DNA of 64,000 bases from Ptiloglossa arizonensis (Eukaryota > Arthropoda > Insecta > Hymenoptera > Colletidae). Location: positions 4,698,029 to 4,762,028 of the forward strand of contig NC_135061.1 of assembly GCF_051014685.1 (NCBI RefSeq), written 5' to 3'. The notes below the pieces were generated by a model, which saw nothing but the letters and a program-made list of their open reading frames with translations, had not been told where the DNA came from and ran no database searches. The first letter of the stretch is position 1. Every line of letters starts with the position of its first letter. Both the position numbers and the translations under genes were made by a program. This document shows, piece after piece, positions 1 to 12,148 of this stretch.

Positions 1-555
1 AAATGTAAATCTAGTCGCGTAACAATAAGGATACACTTGATAACGCAAGATCGAGAAATGGTAAAATATTACAAGGATCGAATTTATTAAAATTTTATTC
101 CAGGGATCGAAATAAACAAATAACTTTTTGTTGAAACAATTCAGAAGAATCGAGACAAATGTTAACTTTCATCCTTATGTTTAATGGAGTTATCGTTACG
201 TGGTTATATTTAAATTTAAGATATTACGACTCCTACCTGAAACATCGTTAATACAACTTAACGTTTTACACGAATCGCTTACGCTCGTGAAAACCTCGGA
301 ACAATAAATATTTTCTGAACTCTTTTACTCAATTTTGTTAGAATTTGTATCTTTCGTTTAAAAGAATATTTACTCTTGAAGTATAGGAACTTTTTTCAAA
401 ACTGTTCTCGCGCAACAAATACTTTAGAATTTTCATAATAAATATTTCAGATATTTCAGATGTTTTAGTAGAAACAGTTTCCTGAAATAAAACTATCGTA
501 ATAACACACAAACAATATAATAACACACTATGCAACGAATATAATATATTGTTAA

Positions 556-981
556 TCCCTTCGCTCGAGCCGCTAGCAATGTGCCAAAAAGAGTAATGTT
601 TCATTATTTTATATTATTCTCTTTTCTGGTGTCAAAAAGATAGTATTCATTTTTGAATCTTGGTTTTCAACAGGACATTTATTTTTTTCTCCTTTCCTGT
701 TTATGTTCGTGACCGCTGAAGTGTGAAAAATTAAAGAAAAATAGCACAAAATTAAAAAACGACACGGAAAATATAGAAAGTAATAAAGTGTAATAAGAAA
801 TGTTCTGTTCGTAAAAATGCTTCTAAAATAAGATATCTTTTAATCAATGTCTCGTCGATGTATTATGTTACGTCGGTTAATCTGGAGGTTTCAAAAATTG
901 TTGCTGTGCATGCGAAATATTAACTATAGCCACGATTGTTACACCGATGCATGACTATAACTATCCCCAGTAGCGAAAGGG
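556..981. mobile_element. Possible piggyBac-like MITE
   Basis: A TTAA at 552-555 is followed by TCCCTTCGCTCGAGC. At the other end GTAGCGAAAGGG is followed by TTAA at 982-985. Read inward, the ends share CCCTT(T)CGCT, and TTAA is the piggyBac target site. The match is short and needs a one-base gap, so this is weaker than the element at 24486-24719. No transposase is visible inside. Confidence 0.3.
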
Positions 982-2774
982 TTAATGTATATATTATAAT
1001 GTGTATGCATTGTAGTACATTGTAAACATTACGTTTAAATACGGTATTTGTTACAATGTAAAAGTGTTCGTGTCGAGGCATTTTTTTTATCATCAACGAA
1101 CAAAATATCTGTTCCTGTTACTCTTGTCTCTTGTAAATTCTAGTAGAAACTAAAAAGAGTGCAAAATTTGTACATTTAAGAACTTCCATTTATTCGTTCT
1201 CATCCGAAATGAAAATATCAGAACGTTTTCTAAAAAAAGTTCCAATTAAATGGTTTAAATTGTTTATTGAAAACAAACTCCGCTTTCGAGACAATTTCGA
1301 TCCCTGATATTTTCCGTCTGGTTGAAAGTGGTAGAAGCTGTTGGAGAAAAAATTGAATGGTATAAAAAGGTTCAACTTCCTGCGTCAATTTTTCGTTAAT
1401 ACGACGATGCATTTGTTAAAGGCAGTCTCTCTTTAGCTGAATTCCACTCCGAACTCTTTGGATTCTTGGAACGTCGGAGAATGAATCTTTCACGAACAAC
1501 GTTTGAAATTCTTCGATGAGGTGGTCATTATCTACGTTTAAACAATTACGTTTCTTCGAATTACGTTAACGAACGTACACGAGTACCTACCTATCTACGT
1601 TCGATCTTTGCAGTGACTACGTAGAAAAAATCGTGCCTTTTGAATAAAATTTGAAACATCACGTGAAACATTCATCGTTAGAGTACATTACCTTCTTACT
1701 CTTGTCCGTGGAATATTCAAAAGAGTCTGCAAAGTTCAGAGACATCGGGTGAATTTCATTTAAGAACGAAGCCCAATCGCGCTTAAGAAATGCATCGTTG
1801 CAGTTACGAGAAACGTGAGGTTACAGGAAAATGAATCTTTCTATCATTCGTCTTTTTGCTTCACCACTGTCTTTTGTTTGCAACCGTACAGAAGAGAACA
1901 CAAAACTCGTTACGTTTAGTCCACTCGGGCTCCAGAGGTTCTCGTTTCTTAAACGCACCGCAATTTCAAATATTTTCAATTCCAATCTCACAAAAGCACG
2001 CTAAGGAAAATATTTTAAACATTACATCAACTTACATCCAACTGTGGCTCTGTTCCGGTTCTTTTTCATTTGCTTTTAAAGTGTTGTAACAAGGGGAAAA
2101 AAAGAACTCTTCCCGTCGAACGGAGAACAACATTGGGAGGAGATAAATCGAACTAATACTTAAAAAGCGAACTAATCAAACAGTATACACCGATACCAAA
2201 GGCGAATCGAACGAAAAGGACGTGTGAAACGACGAAAGGAAACACGAAAGAAGGAAAATTTAAGGAATGAATCGCAATCGTTACTCGATAGACAACATAC
2301 ATGTTGAATGTCTAAGAACTTTTAAGCATTGTTTCGCACGTATACGGGTTATCAAAACGTCTGGCCACAAAAACGAAGCAGCAACATAATTATCGTGATC
2401 GATTATCAACGTGAAGTGGATACGCAGCGTAATGGGGAAAATATAATCAGTTTACTTTCGTCGCGAGAAACCTTCGTATATATTGAACAAGCATACGTGT
2501 AACGTGTTCCTTCATCGACTCGTTAACTTTCCTATAATGCAAATACACACTCCGCGCGGTTAATTGCTCGCAGGGACGTTGCAAAATTTTTCAAATTCCT
2601 TCGATCTTGTGTATTGGCAAATTTACGACGTATTTATATAATTACGGAAAACTCTCGTCGCGTCCATGGTTCGATTGCACCGCGATTGTCCTCGATGTTA
2701 GGTGGTTGCTTTTGAACAAAAAAAAAAGAAAAAAAAAAGAAAAATAATTTACTTCGATTAGTTACTCATCGTAG

Positions 2775-2912
2775 GCCAAACGAGCCAGGCGTATCGTCCT
2801 GAGCCATACAGAGTGTCTGGGTAACATTCCGCCCTACATGAACCAGGACAAGACGTCGGACACGTTGCTCGTCAACCGTCCTTGTTGCACACGCATCGAT
2901 ATTATTGTCTAA
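2775..2912 (+). CDS. Candidate terminal coding exon, unknown protein
   Basis: After an acceptor-like TCATCGTAG the sequence opens in phase 0 for 45 codons and stops at TAA (2910-2912). The peptide begins AKRARRIVLSHTEC and contains GNIPPYMNQDKTSD, then VNRPCC, and ends RIDIIV. It has balanced, protein-like composition, unlike the surrounding AT-rich frames. An AATAAA sits about 100 bases downstream, at 3014-3019. The block is more GC-rich than its flanks. No start codon or upstream exon was found, the polypyrimidine tract is weak, and I do not recognise the protein. It lies antisense within the presumed GluCl locus. It could instead be conserved non-coding sequence. Confidence 0.25.
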   Translation, partial: AKRARRIVLSHTECLGNIPPYMNQDKTSDTLLVNRPCCTRIDIIV

Positions 2913-5639
2913 TTTACGAAACGAAAGAAATTCAATTAACGCGAACGAACACTCGCATTTCTCTTTTCTCAGGGTATTATAAACTTACAATGCTCGCAAT
3001 TCCCACCTAAACGAATAAAGAGCTCGTGATAAACGTGTGCTCCACCAAATAAAATAATATCGTACCGTCTCTCGAGTTGTCGCAACTTTTGTTTCTTCTC
3101 GGATGGTGGTAATTTTTGTCTCTTAGCTCGTCGCAATTGTCAACCATCGAAAGTAATTTTCAGTCGAGTGACGACACACCTGTCTTTCAAGTTGTCGCAA
3201 TTTGCTTCAATCCCTCGCGTTATTGAAATCTCTCTGTTTCTTATACGCGAAGAAACTCGTTCAGTTTCTCGATTTTTTCTCTTCTCAAAAATGTCTACGA
3301 ATATTTAAACAATGGAACCTTACCCAGACCCCACCGTACCAGTTAAGTATAAATATTCCAAGTGAGTACATCGAAGCTATATTATTCGTTTAGGTGGGCG
3401 CTATGAGCGCTAGAAATGTTTGCTTGTTTGAACACCCTGTATATTTCTCTGCCTTCGATGTTATGCGTTCTCGAAAATTGTTCAAGGTTCCCTTATGTTT
3501 AGAAATCTGGCACGTTTCGAATTCAGCAGAGGTAAGGCTCGTGGAAAATAGTCTCGATGACCATCATCGTTGCGAACCTAAGGAAATCAATATCGAAAAT
3601 CTCAACGATAATCTTTCGGTTCCGGTGTATTTCCTTCGTGGAACACGGCGTACGTACACCTCGATGAATCGATGTATCGACGAGAGGAAATTGCAGTGTG
3701 GATCGAAAATATTTCAAGGTTCTCGATTATCGTTCAACTCTAAAAACATTGTCAAACTTGTCGAACGAAAAACTCTCCTTTCTCGCTCGCTGCGCGAATA
3801 TCTGTAGCACTCATCTTCGACCAACCGCATTTCACGTAATTGGTTACGTATTTTTGTCACCGTTTGCGTTGCTGGTCGCTTTCTTATCAATCGTTATCAA
3901 TTCCCCGAATTCGACGGGTGAAAGTCTTGCGACTGGAAAGGAACGATTCCAAAGATGTTAGGTTTGAGTTTCATTCCCCTCTCCAGTACGCACAAGAAAC
4001 GAACGTGCTCCTTGTGTGTTGATTTTTCGGAGATGCAACTGTTGCAAAAGGCATGCACAACAAATTCGAAGCGCTGCAACCGTGTCGACTTTCGTATACC
4101 TTTCAGCGACGAACTAAACGGTAAACAGGTCTGTGACCTAACGGGGTCCCTGATCGACACCCGAGATTAACCATCTCGCTGTTGAACAGCAAAAAAAAAT
4201 AAATAAATAAACGAATGAATAAACGATATATACGAGCTTGTTTACTACCGACATTGTCTGGTTCGTTCGGAAAATTTCTGTATACTCGCATCGATCTCAC
4301 ACCTAGAATGGACGGAACAAGTAAAACCGGATACTTCTTTTTGTACGCGTCGACGTGAACGAGCGTACCAATCGTCGAGCACTGTGAGGAAAACTCTACC
4401 AGATCGGGTGTGGGGGGAAAAATTGGACGAAATCTATGAAACCAACTGCCAATAATCCTCTCTTCTCGCATTTCGTTCCCCCTTTTTTTTTATACCCCTG
4501 TCCCTACCTCTCTTTGTCTCTGGAACGTTTGTGCTCCTCTATGTAGCGGTATAAACGTGTATGTACATATGTGAACATAGAAGCTATAATGCCACATGCC
4601 TGTATCTATGCTAGAATGCTAGTTGTTGTGTGAGTTTTAGTCTAGATTAAGGAGAGTCATGTATACATATGTAGATGAAATAAATAACTGGATGTCTGGT
4701 GGTGTGACAACGGCGGGGTCAACAAAGTAGATGAATCGATAGGGACAGACAGACTTTAATAGAGTCTACAACAGGGTCTATGGTGAGTATTGCGCAACAC
4801 GGTGTTCCCAGATCAAAGGATTGATTCAGCACAAAGGATGCACGGGGGCTGCGCAGTCGTTTCAAGGATCGTTCTTTTCAACGCAATCGAAGCAAGTGAT
4901 GAAGTAATCCATTCAAACATGCACGAGAGCATCGAATAGACATCTTTTGCGGTTAATTTGCGTCAAAAGTCGCTTCGCGTGACTCTAAACCTAACGACAG
5001 CGATGACACAAATTTCGTACGTTGACTTCTCGCTTTCTTCGATCATTTCGTTTCGATGCCAAACGATCCATCTACACCCGCGATAACAATGTTTACCGTA
5101 AACCCCGCTTTCAAGCAACAATAGAGTTCACACTGTACACCGAGTATCTAAATCGTGGTCGTTGTTGTTGTTTGTGCGGACGAAAGTTATTCTTATCGAC
5201 CACGTATCAAGGATGGAAATTGCTACCCCGCTTTCGCGAGAATCGCGAGTTTCGTTACTTGAAAACGGGTGTTACAATATCATCGCACGGTGATACGATT
5301 TTCTGCCAGGCCGTGACGTTTGTGCAAAATTCCCAATTGAGTCTGGTACCACCGTCGAGACGAATGGTGTTGATATAATAATAAATGTAACGGAGAAGGG
5401 ACACGATGCTAGCCTGCTGCCATTGCTGTTGTTATCGTTCTCGTTGGTGCTGAGGCCATCACTTTTTTTTTTGTTTTTTTTTTTTTTTTTTGGTCTTTTT
5501 GGTTCGTTACCGAGGCTCTAAACCTACTTGCGCCTACGTTATCTTGCAAGCAACAGAAAAATAAGGAAAAAGTACCCGCCAAGAGAGAAATGGCATTGCA
5601 CCGCGTTAAAGATTCTTGGACTGGTTTATGTATACTTAC

Positions 5640-5707
5640 CATCTTGATGTCACTAATTGTCGCAATGCTTCGCACAAACAGGTTTACCCGGACAATGGCC
5701 GGCCCAT
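5640..5707 (-). CDS. GluCl: Glutamate-gated chloride channel, extracellular exon (68 bp)
   Basis: On the minus strand an acceptor (TTGCCCTTAG) opens a 68-base exon that ends at ATG followed by the donor GTAAGTATAC. With the G from the upstream exon it reads DGPAIVRVNLFVRS, then IATISDIKM. This is nearly identical to the insect GluCl segment after the N-terminal leader, where the fly protein has DGPAIVRINLFVRS. GluCl is a Cys-loop pentameric chloride channel of neurons and muscle and the target of ivermectin and fipronil. In insects this position is occupied by alternative 68-base exons. I see only one version here. Phase is 2 bases in and phase 0 out. The next exon (EYSVQLTFREQW) is not in the window. 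Identity is firm. Which splice variant it is remains inference. Confidence 0.93.
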
Positions 5708-6871
5708 CTAAGGGCAAAAACAATAGAGCCCCCTTTTAGTCAGTCAATCTTTGTCGTGTCTTACAATACTCTACTGGATATGATTTGTTTCGTTCATTTT
5801 ATAGAGTGTTCTTGAGATTGTCATATTTTTTTTTTTTTTTTTGTTCCCTACGGTTCGGTCGAGCAGCCGTGTCAAGGATTATTCGGGATGCAGATAGAGG
5901 TTGGTGGGGGGAGAAAAAGAATTCAGATCGGCTCGTTACCAAGATCCTTGCGTTTCGTTCGAAGCGATTACGTCTCGTGGAGACCGATCTGAACCGTGAA
6001 TCGCCAGCGAACGGCCAATTGTTAACGAGAGATACTTTGCGGGCATTTGATAACACACATAGCGATGAACACACACATGGATCGCGATCGATCGCCGCGT
6101 ACTAGTTTCTTTTCCAAGGAGACGGTGGTGCGCACGTTTAAGTGGAAAAATACACGGTGTTATGTACGTCTACCAGAGGAACGGAACGTCTAAAAGCAAG
6201 TTTGGAAGCTAAGGGCAAAGTGCTACGACGGGTTGTTTAAACCGAGATCGTACGTGACACACGGACCAGGTGTAGAACTGGGGTTCTCGCATCGAGAAAC
6301 ACATTTGCAAGATGTATCTATGCATAGTGTGTATACAGTGACTAGTATCGACGGAGTTGTACCGCGCGATTGTTCTTCGCTTCTCCCAGCTGTGCAAAAA
6401 ACATACGTATACAGAGTAGGTGGTATTAAATTGCGTGAGTCTACGTGTACAAACGAATCGAAAATGTGGAACGTAATTGTTTCGTACGGAGCTTCGTTTT
6501 GAATAAAATTGAATTTAAATATTCCTACGTTACACGTGCAACTTGACAAACGTGCCCGATTGCAAACATCGATGGTACACGATACTATTTGTTCTCGTGT
6601 CGAGCTCCCTATCTTCCGATCAGCTGGAAATCGTTCGATCAGATAATACGCGCCTAGCACCATGCACGTAAACACCGAACACGAGTAAAAGTAACGAACA
6701 ATGCTCGGACACGTTCATCGAGCGCACGCAAATCACATAAATCTTTGAATTCGACTTTCTCGAGAAACGATGCTTTCTATACGTAAAAATTCATTCCACA
6801 TTTCTTATTTAATTTTCCAACGAGATTTCGCTCCACGTCCAATAGTATCTGTGTTCACACGCCATGCAGCC

Positions 6872-6928
6872 TTGTGCACTTGTTTAATTGTGCACTTGTT
6901 TACTTGTGCACTTGTTTACTTGTGCACG
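6872..6928. repeat. 16-bp minisatellite
   Basis: The unit TTGTGCACTTGTTTAC is repeated about 3.5 times with one base change. It lies inside the GluCl intron. No function is evident. Confidence 0.9.
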
Positions 6929-7599
6929 CACTGAGACGATATAATCGACACTTACTACACGTGAATCTGACTCCATTGATTCTTCCTGATCGAAATATTT
7001 GTTCGTTAACGAACACCATAGAAAGATTCCGTTTTCAATTATCCTACCTTAATACCTTTACGCATGAAACGATGAGAAGAATCGATTTATATAACAAACA
7101 TCGATAGTCCTATTAAGAAAAGGATACAACAAGTATTGTACTTGCACCAGTGTATCAAAATTAAAAAAAAAAAAAGACTCGACAAAGTATAATACGTTAC
7201 GATACTTTTTCATATTTCTTTTTTATTAGACAAGATATAGAAAAAGTCTAACCAACTTTTATTTACTTGTTTGTAATTTAACCATTTATTTAGAATATTT
7301 TAAAAAATTTTCACAAATTATGAATATATATATATATACATATTCAGAGAAATCAAACAATTATAAAAGGTAACCATTATTTTGCTTAGATCGATTTTTC
7401 TCAAAATCGAATCAAATCTTGGAATGAGAATATAGAACTGAAATATCAAGTTTTATTGAAGTTCATTCAGCCATCTAGATGCAACCGTGTTAACAGATAT
7501 ACATATATACATACACACGTGCATACGTATCTACATATATACATCGGCACATTCAAAGACAATTTTTCTTCTTTACAGATCGGAAAGTTAAAATTATGT

Positions 7600-8110
7600 C
7601 ATGAAAAATGTGTGCCCCAGTTATTAGAACCACAGCGTGGATTAATATAAAAGCGAGACTCGGCTTGCTCGTTATTAAACACAACTCGTATAAGGTAATT
7701 GGTAACGAACGGTACAATCAGCGGATTAGGATCTTTCATGAAAAAATAAATGAAAAATATGGAATAAAATTTTTTACTTGAATCTTCGTCCTCGATAAAA
7801 TCGACTTTAAGAATTCTTGGGGTATCGTTACTCGTCGTTTCTACTTCCATTGGTATTTCTAAGCATTGACATTGATATCGTACTGTCTGTTTTTCGTCGA
7901 TTTCGCAAACGTTCAGTTAGAACCAGCCAAAGCAGATAATATTATACCACCGTGATTACAAACACCGATACAAGTAGAAATGGCGGACAATGATCAGACG
8001 CGTCCGTACAAATTCAATTTTCTCGAAAAAAAAATGTTATTCTGCGTCTTCGAATTATTTTTGCATAAAGAATCACTCGTATTCGATTGCACCACCTGTC
8101 GTTATCCATC
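7600..8110. repeat. Diverged dispersed repeat, copy A
   Basis: Minus-strand sequence of 7741-7850 and plus-strand sequence from about 7863 both resemble segments of copy B at 9650-10056. The minus-strand frame reads VETTSNDTPRILKVDF, then EDSSKKF. Copy B on the plus strand has VETTSDGRTRF, then AEDSYEKSLFHIF. The plus-strand frame from 7981 has a related MLFCVFELFLHKESL stretch. This suggests an old repeat family or a decayed coding duplication. The family is unidentified. Confidence 0.45.
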
Positions 8111-9649
8111 CTGAATATAACAGAAAGAATTGGATAAATAAAGCAGAAAATAATATTGACAATAGCTGTGTAACGAGGGAGACGAAATATATATATAATA
8201 GTAAGATAGGTACACTCACGGAAATTGCGAAAATTCACAAACGGATTATTTCAATAAAGTTAGATAGTTCGGGATGAACATTTTGATCGCTTAATACTTT
8301 TACATTGCAACAATGGTACAACGATTTCGTTTGATTGCACGTTTCCAAACGTTCCGTCGATTGATAAAATACTTTACGACCGTATTAAAAAACGATTTAA
8401 TTCGAACATTCGACTTATCGTTTTCTCAAGGAATTATTGCCAATAAGATATTCTGGAATAGCTGTACCACTATTTACATCCAACCATATATAACTCCAAA
8501 TCGACCGTTTTGTTTGCGGTTAATAATTGAAAACTTCCATCAAACACGAGATATCTAGTTCTTTCTTTCTTTCTTTCTTCTTTTTTTTTTTTAATTAAAA
8601 ATCATGTCTTTGAAGTTGTTGCAAATTAGTATGGCACGAACGAAATGTGCGAGCTTGTTCCCCGATAATTAACAGAAAGAAAGCACAATATTGAAACGGT
8701 ATGTCTGAAAGTATGTTAAAAATTTCGTGTAACGACTGCTGCATCAAGCTCCAGGCGATACGAAGTCGACTGTAATTATCGACGATACGTACTTTCTCTG
8801 ACCTATCGAACAATAGGAATTCGTGGTCCAATTTTCCGAGGCGTTCAATGCCATCGTACAATTTTCTTTGCACAGTGAAAGAGGGTATCGGGCAGATGTA
8901 CGAGATGAAAAGTCTATCTAGCGCAGATAGACGAAACTAAACAAAAGTAACACGTAAAGTTCGTGACGAATTGATTTCAAAACGATAAAACTAAATCGAT
9001 ATTCAGGCGATTCGTTGTCTAATCTTTGCATTTTCCCGCTAAAATTAACAGTCAACGTCTCTCGTTTGTGCGCAACGTCCGAGATTTTTATTCGCAAACG
9101 AAAAAGAAAGCAAATTTCGACCACATTTAACGAACAACCCGGTGTTCAATATTTGAGTAAAAAGTTTCAATGAACCGTCGTGTGAAATTTTATAACCCTG
9201 TAACAAAATTTTTTACCGAATTGTAAAACTATACGACCATGTGTGGTACAATTAGAAAAACGTGAGAAGAAATTCGTGGTACGAAAAAAGAACACCTTCG
9301 TTTCCAAACGAAGAAATATCGTCCTCTTTTCCTCGCCAAGGTCCTTTTAACAACACCGTCGGCAAAAAAAAAAAAAAAAAAATTGTTCCATCGTACACCA
9401 ACGATTCCCTTGTAACACTTCCTTGCACCGACATCGTGAACCGAACCGTTTTTTTATCGAAAAAAAATGAACAAATTCACAATTCTTCCCATTTCCCTCG
9501 TAGAAGCTAAATGCAAAGCTAAGCTTGCACGTCATACGAAAAAGCGTAATTGTTCGCGCGTTAATTAATCGAAATTACAATACTCAGAGTGAATAGAATA
9601 GAATAATAGAATCTGGCGTACGGTAATTCCTGGTGCAAAAACAAGCTGG

Positions 9650-10056
9650 AAAGTTTAGAATAAAATCGCTCGATACCAGGCTTCGTTTGAGAATTCTTCG
9701 GGTACGCGTGTCACAACCATTACCGGTTTAATCTACTTGGCTTGGAATTTTTAAACATTGGCAATGGTATCGTATCGTCCGTTTCCCATCGATTTCACCA
9801 ACCGGAGAGCAAGAGCTACTTCAAACGAGACAGCATCGTACCAACGTATTTACAAACACCGGCGCAAGTAGAAACGACGAGCGATGGTCGGACACGTTTC
9901 ACGAGTACCCCGGACATTTTCAATCTCGATTACCTCGGAGCCGAAGACTCGTACGAAAAATCTTTATTCCACATTTTCGATCGATTTTTTCACAAGGAAT
10001 CACCCCCCTGTGTCCAGCTGTTAAAATCTATCGTCGTCCGTTCGATAACACGTTAA
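9650..10056. repeat. Diverged dispersed repeat, copy B
   Basis: This is the partner of the repeat at 7600-8110. At DNA level it shares the stretch ACAAACACCG(G/A)(C/T)(G/A)CAAGTAGAAA with copy A. At protein level it shares the HIFDRFFHKES-like stretch. A third weak relative may lie near 13020-13120 on the minus strand. It is open for about 100 codons on the plus strand, but codon content and lack of homology make a live gene doubtful. Confidence 0.4.
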
Positions 10057-10689
10057 CAAGCCTCCGAGAGATCTTAGGTGAGATCCAAGAGATCTCGAAG
10101 GGAGCCAAGAGTCCTTGGATTGCTCGCTGACTAGAGATACGGTTTCGCGAAGAGTGAAAGGACACTTGTACAACCAATTAACGACGCTCGATGAAATGTT
10201 ATCTTACCATCGGTCCCAGATGTATCCCAAACGTGACCAAATACACGGTTTCACACGAGTGTACGTGTAACGTGCACGCGAGATGCGTGGTTCGTTTTCA
10301 CCGAACAAACTGTACCGTCACATTGCCAACGATTCGTTTGCCAGCTGGTGGTCGATCGTCTTTATCGCGACGCTCCATCGACACAAAGCGCGCTGCTCGT
10401 GAAGCGCGTTATTACATCGGTATACGCTGTAAATTCGACGTGACTGCAAATTCACCGGCACTTCGCCAACAAAGTGTCACCTCGAAAACCTTGTACCTTG
10501 AGAAACTGTTCAACGTGCTTCGTTAAAATTATTCGCCATTGGGCGTGATACGTGACCGCCGAACACGTGGGTATCCGATGGCCGCGCATCGTTCCTCCGT
10601 TTACTTTTGTTTGTTAATTAACAGGTAACGGTATTGATCGAACGGAGGTCGCTCGAGAAACGATTGGAAGTCTACGAAACTCCGACGGT

Positions 10690-10778
10690 GTCGATCTTTG
10701 AATTCGATCTCGGAATTCGATCTCTGAACTCGATCTCTGAATTCGATCTCTGAATTTTGATCACTGAATTCGATTCGG
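10690..10778. repeat. GATCTCTGAATTC minisatellite
   Basis: About six imperfect units of TCGATCTCTGAATTC, 15-17 bases each, create a row of near-EcoRI sites. It is simple tandem sequence within the GluCl intron. Confidence 0.85.
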
Positions 10779-11598
10779 TGGACACTTTACGTGGTGAAAT
10801 ACAAGTATATTCTGGTCGTATACGTGTATATGTATACCTGTGTGTATAAAAAGGAAAGAAAAAAGACGAAATCGAAATCATTCTTAATTAACGAAATCAA
10901 GATCAGGTCGTAGTTAGCCAGACTCGTTCGATGGTAAATATTACGATCGGTGTACGGGACAATTAAACGGTAATCAGGCAACGGGGTGGGGGGGTTAAAC
11001 GAACGCTAATCGTTTCCGTGAATGCGTTACCGTTGGTAAATATCAGCGAACGTTTACTTATCTCTTAACTATTTTCATCTGAAAATAATCGTATTAGTTA
11101 GACCCGTTCGTCAACGACGGAAGGCGACACAAGGAACGATTTGAATTTTAAAACGGAGAAAAGGAGTTTAAAACCGTGAAGACTGTTTTTAACAGACACG
11201 TTTAAAAATCATTTTTTAACAGACTTCGCAGCTGACGAATATACTCGAACATCGCAATGGGCTAGAAGAATATTGTTCGATCGCGATTGGAATACGCGTT
11301 AATCGTACAAGCTGTTAACAAACCGTTGTATCGGAACGTTAACGCATGTTGGAACATCGGAGCGTGGAGTTATTGGAGTTGCAATTGTTCTTACATCTAA
11401 ACGCAAAGTGCAACTTCGATCAGCGGCCATCACTGACAAATCGATTTAGCTTACTCCGGGATATCAAGTTTCTTCGGACTTCGGTGTCTCGTTGATCGTA
11501 CCCGACCTTTCACGATATGTTGGTATAATTGGTCGGTTTGGTAAGGAAGACAGAAAGGAGTACAATGGACGTAAGAAAGAAAATTTTTACATATTCAC

Positions 11599-11714
11599 CT
11601 GTTGCGTTTTCTCCGCTGGGCCGGATACGTGCATCGTACCGTCCTGGTCCTAGAATATCGTCTAATACATCCTTCTCCTTCTGCCGGAAGCTTCCCTCTT
11701 TTGACCGCGCACAT
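11599..11714 (-). CDS. GluCl: Glutamate-gated chloride channel, N-terminal mature exon
   Basis: The minus-strand acceptor TCTGATTACAG opens a 116-base exon that ends at ACAG followed by the donor GTGAATATG. In phase 1 it reads CARSKEGSFRQKEKDVLDDI, then LGPGRYDARIRPSGENAT. Its last G joins the next exon at 5707 to make the D of DGPAIVRVN. The ILG.G.YDARIRPSG motif is the hallmark N-terminus of insect GluCl subunits and lies just after the signal peptide. Downstream parts of the receptor (Cys-loop, four membrane segments) are outside the window. The signal-peptide exon, which must end in phase 2, was not found. The phase match and exact family motif make the call firm. Confidence 0.93.
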
Positions 11715-11830
11715 CTGTAATCAGAAACGAACGATCCTGTAAAAAATCGTATCGGTTTGGGCGATTATGGCACGGTAATCTCTAAACGTTTGAACGATGC
11801 TTATCAATCGAAACGAAATTGTCTTTAACG

Positions 11831-12148
11831 TTCTTTCTCTCGGCAAAGATGATGAAAATAACAATTTTTATATATTAGTCATTTGTAGCTTCGTAAACAT
11901 TGTATCGACGAATTAGCGAAGTTTTCTTGGAATAATTATTACTACTCTTCTCGAATAATTATTTTCTTGGTAAATATGAGTCCAGACCGTTCTTTCTCTC
12001 GACGCGGATGATGAAAATAACAATTTTTATATATCGGTCATTTGTAGCTTCGTAAAAATTGTATCGACGAATTAGCGAAGTTTTCTTGGAATAATTATTA
12101 CTACTCTTCTCGAATAATTATTTTCTTGGTAAATATGAGTCCAGGTGG
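11831..12148. repeat. Two-copy tandem duplication, 159 bp
   Basis: The block starting TTCTTTCTCTCG is repeated head to tail at 11831 and 11990 with few differences (for example TATTAGTC against TATCGGTC). Both copies end TAAATATGAGTCCAG. The high identity suggests a recent event. Confidence 0.95.

Larger units (their letters stand above)
1..5639. other. GluCl intron or flanking DNA, no confident gene
   Basis: This stretch lies 3' of the last visible GluCl exon on the minus strand. It should be intron leading to channel exons outside the window. I searched by eye for the next GluCl exon (the segment beginning EYSVQLTFREQW in insects) and did not find it. Short open frames on both strands look random. 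One candidate plus-strand exon (2775-2912) and one possible small transposon (556-981) are listed separately. A poly-T run at 5462-5491 and a T-rich run near 5826-5842 are simple sequence. Confidence 0.6.
5708..11598 (-). other. GluCl intron (5.9 kb)
   Basis: The intron runs on the minus strand from the donor GTGAATATG just past 11599 to the acceptor before 5707. It holds no gene I can support. It contains a 16-base minisatellite (6872-6928), short AT runs, a diverged dispersed repeat present in both orientations (about 7600-8110 and 9650-10056), a 15-17 base GAATTCGATCTCT repeat (10690-10778) and homopolymer runs. A mutually exclusive sister of the 68-base exon might be expected in this neighbourhood, but none was seen. 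Confidence 0.75.

Noticed and set aside
5409..5723. 104-codon minus-strand open frame as a whole gene
   Set aside because: Only 68 bases of it (5640-5707) are a real GluCl exon. The remainder reads into intron and a poly-T run.
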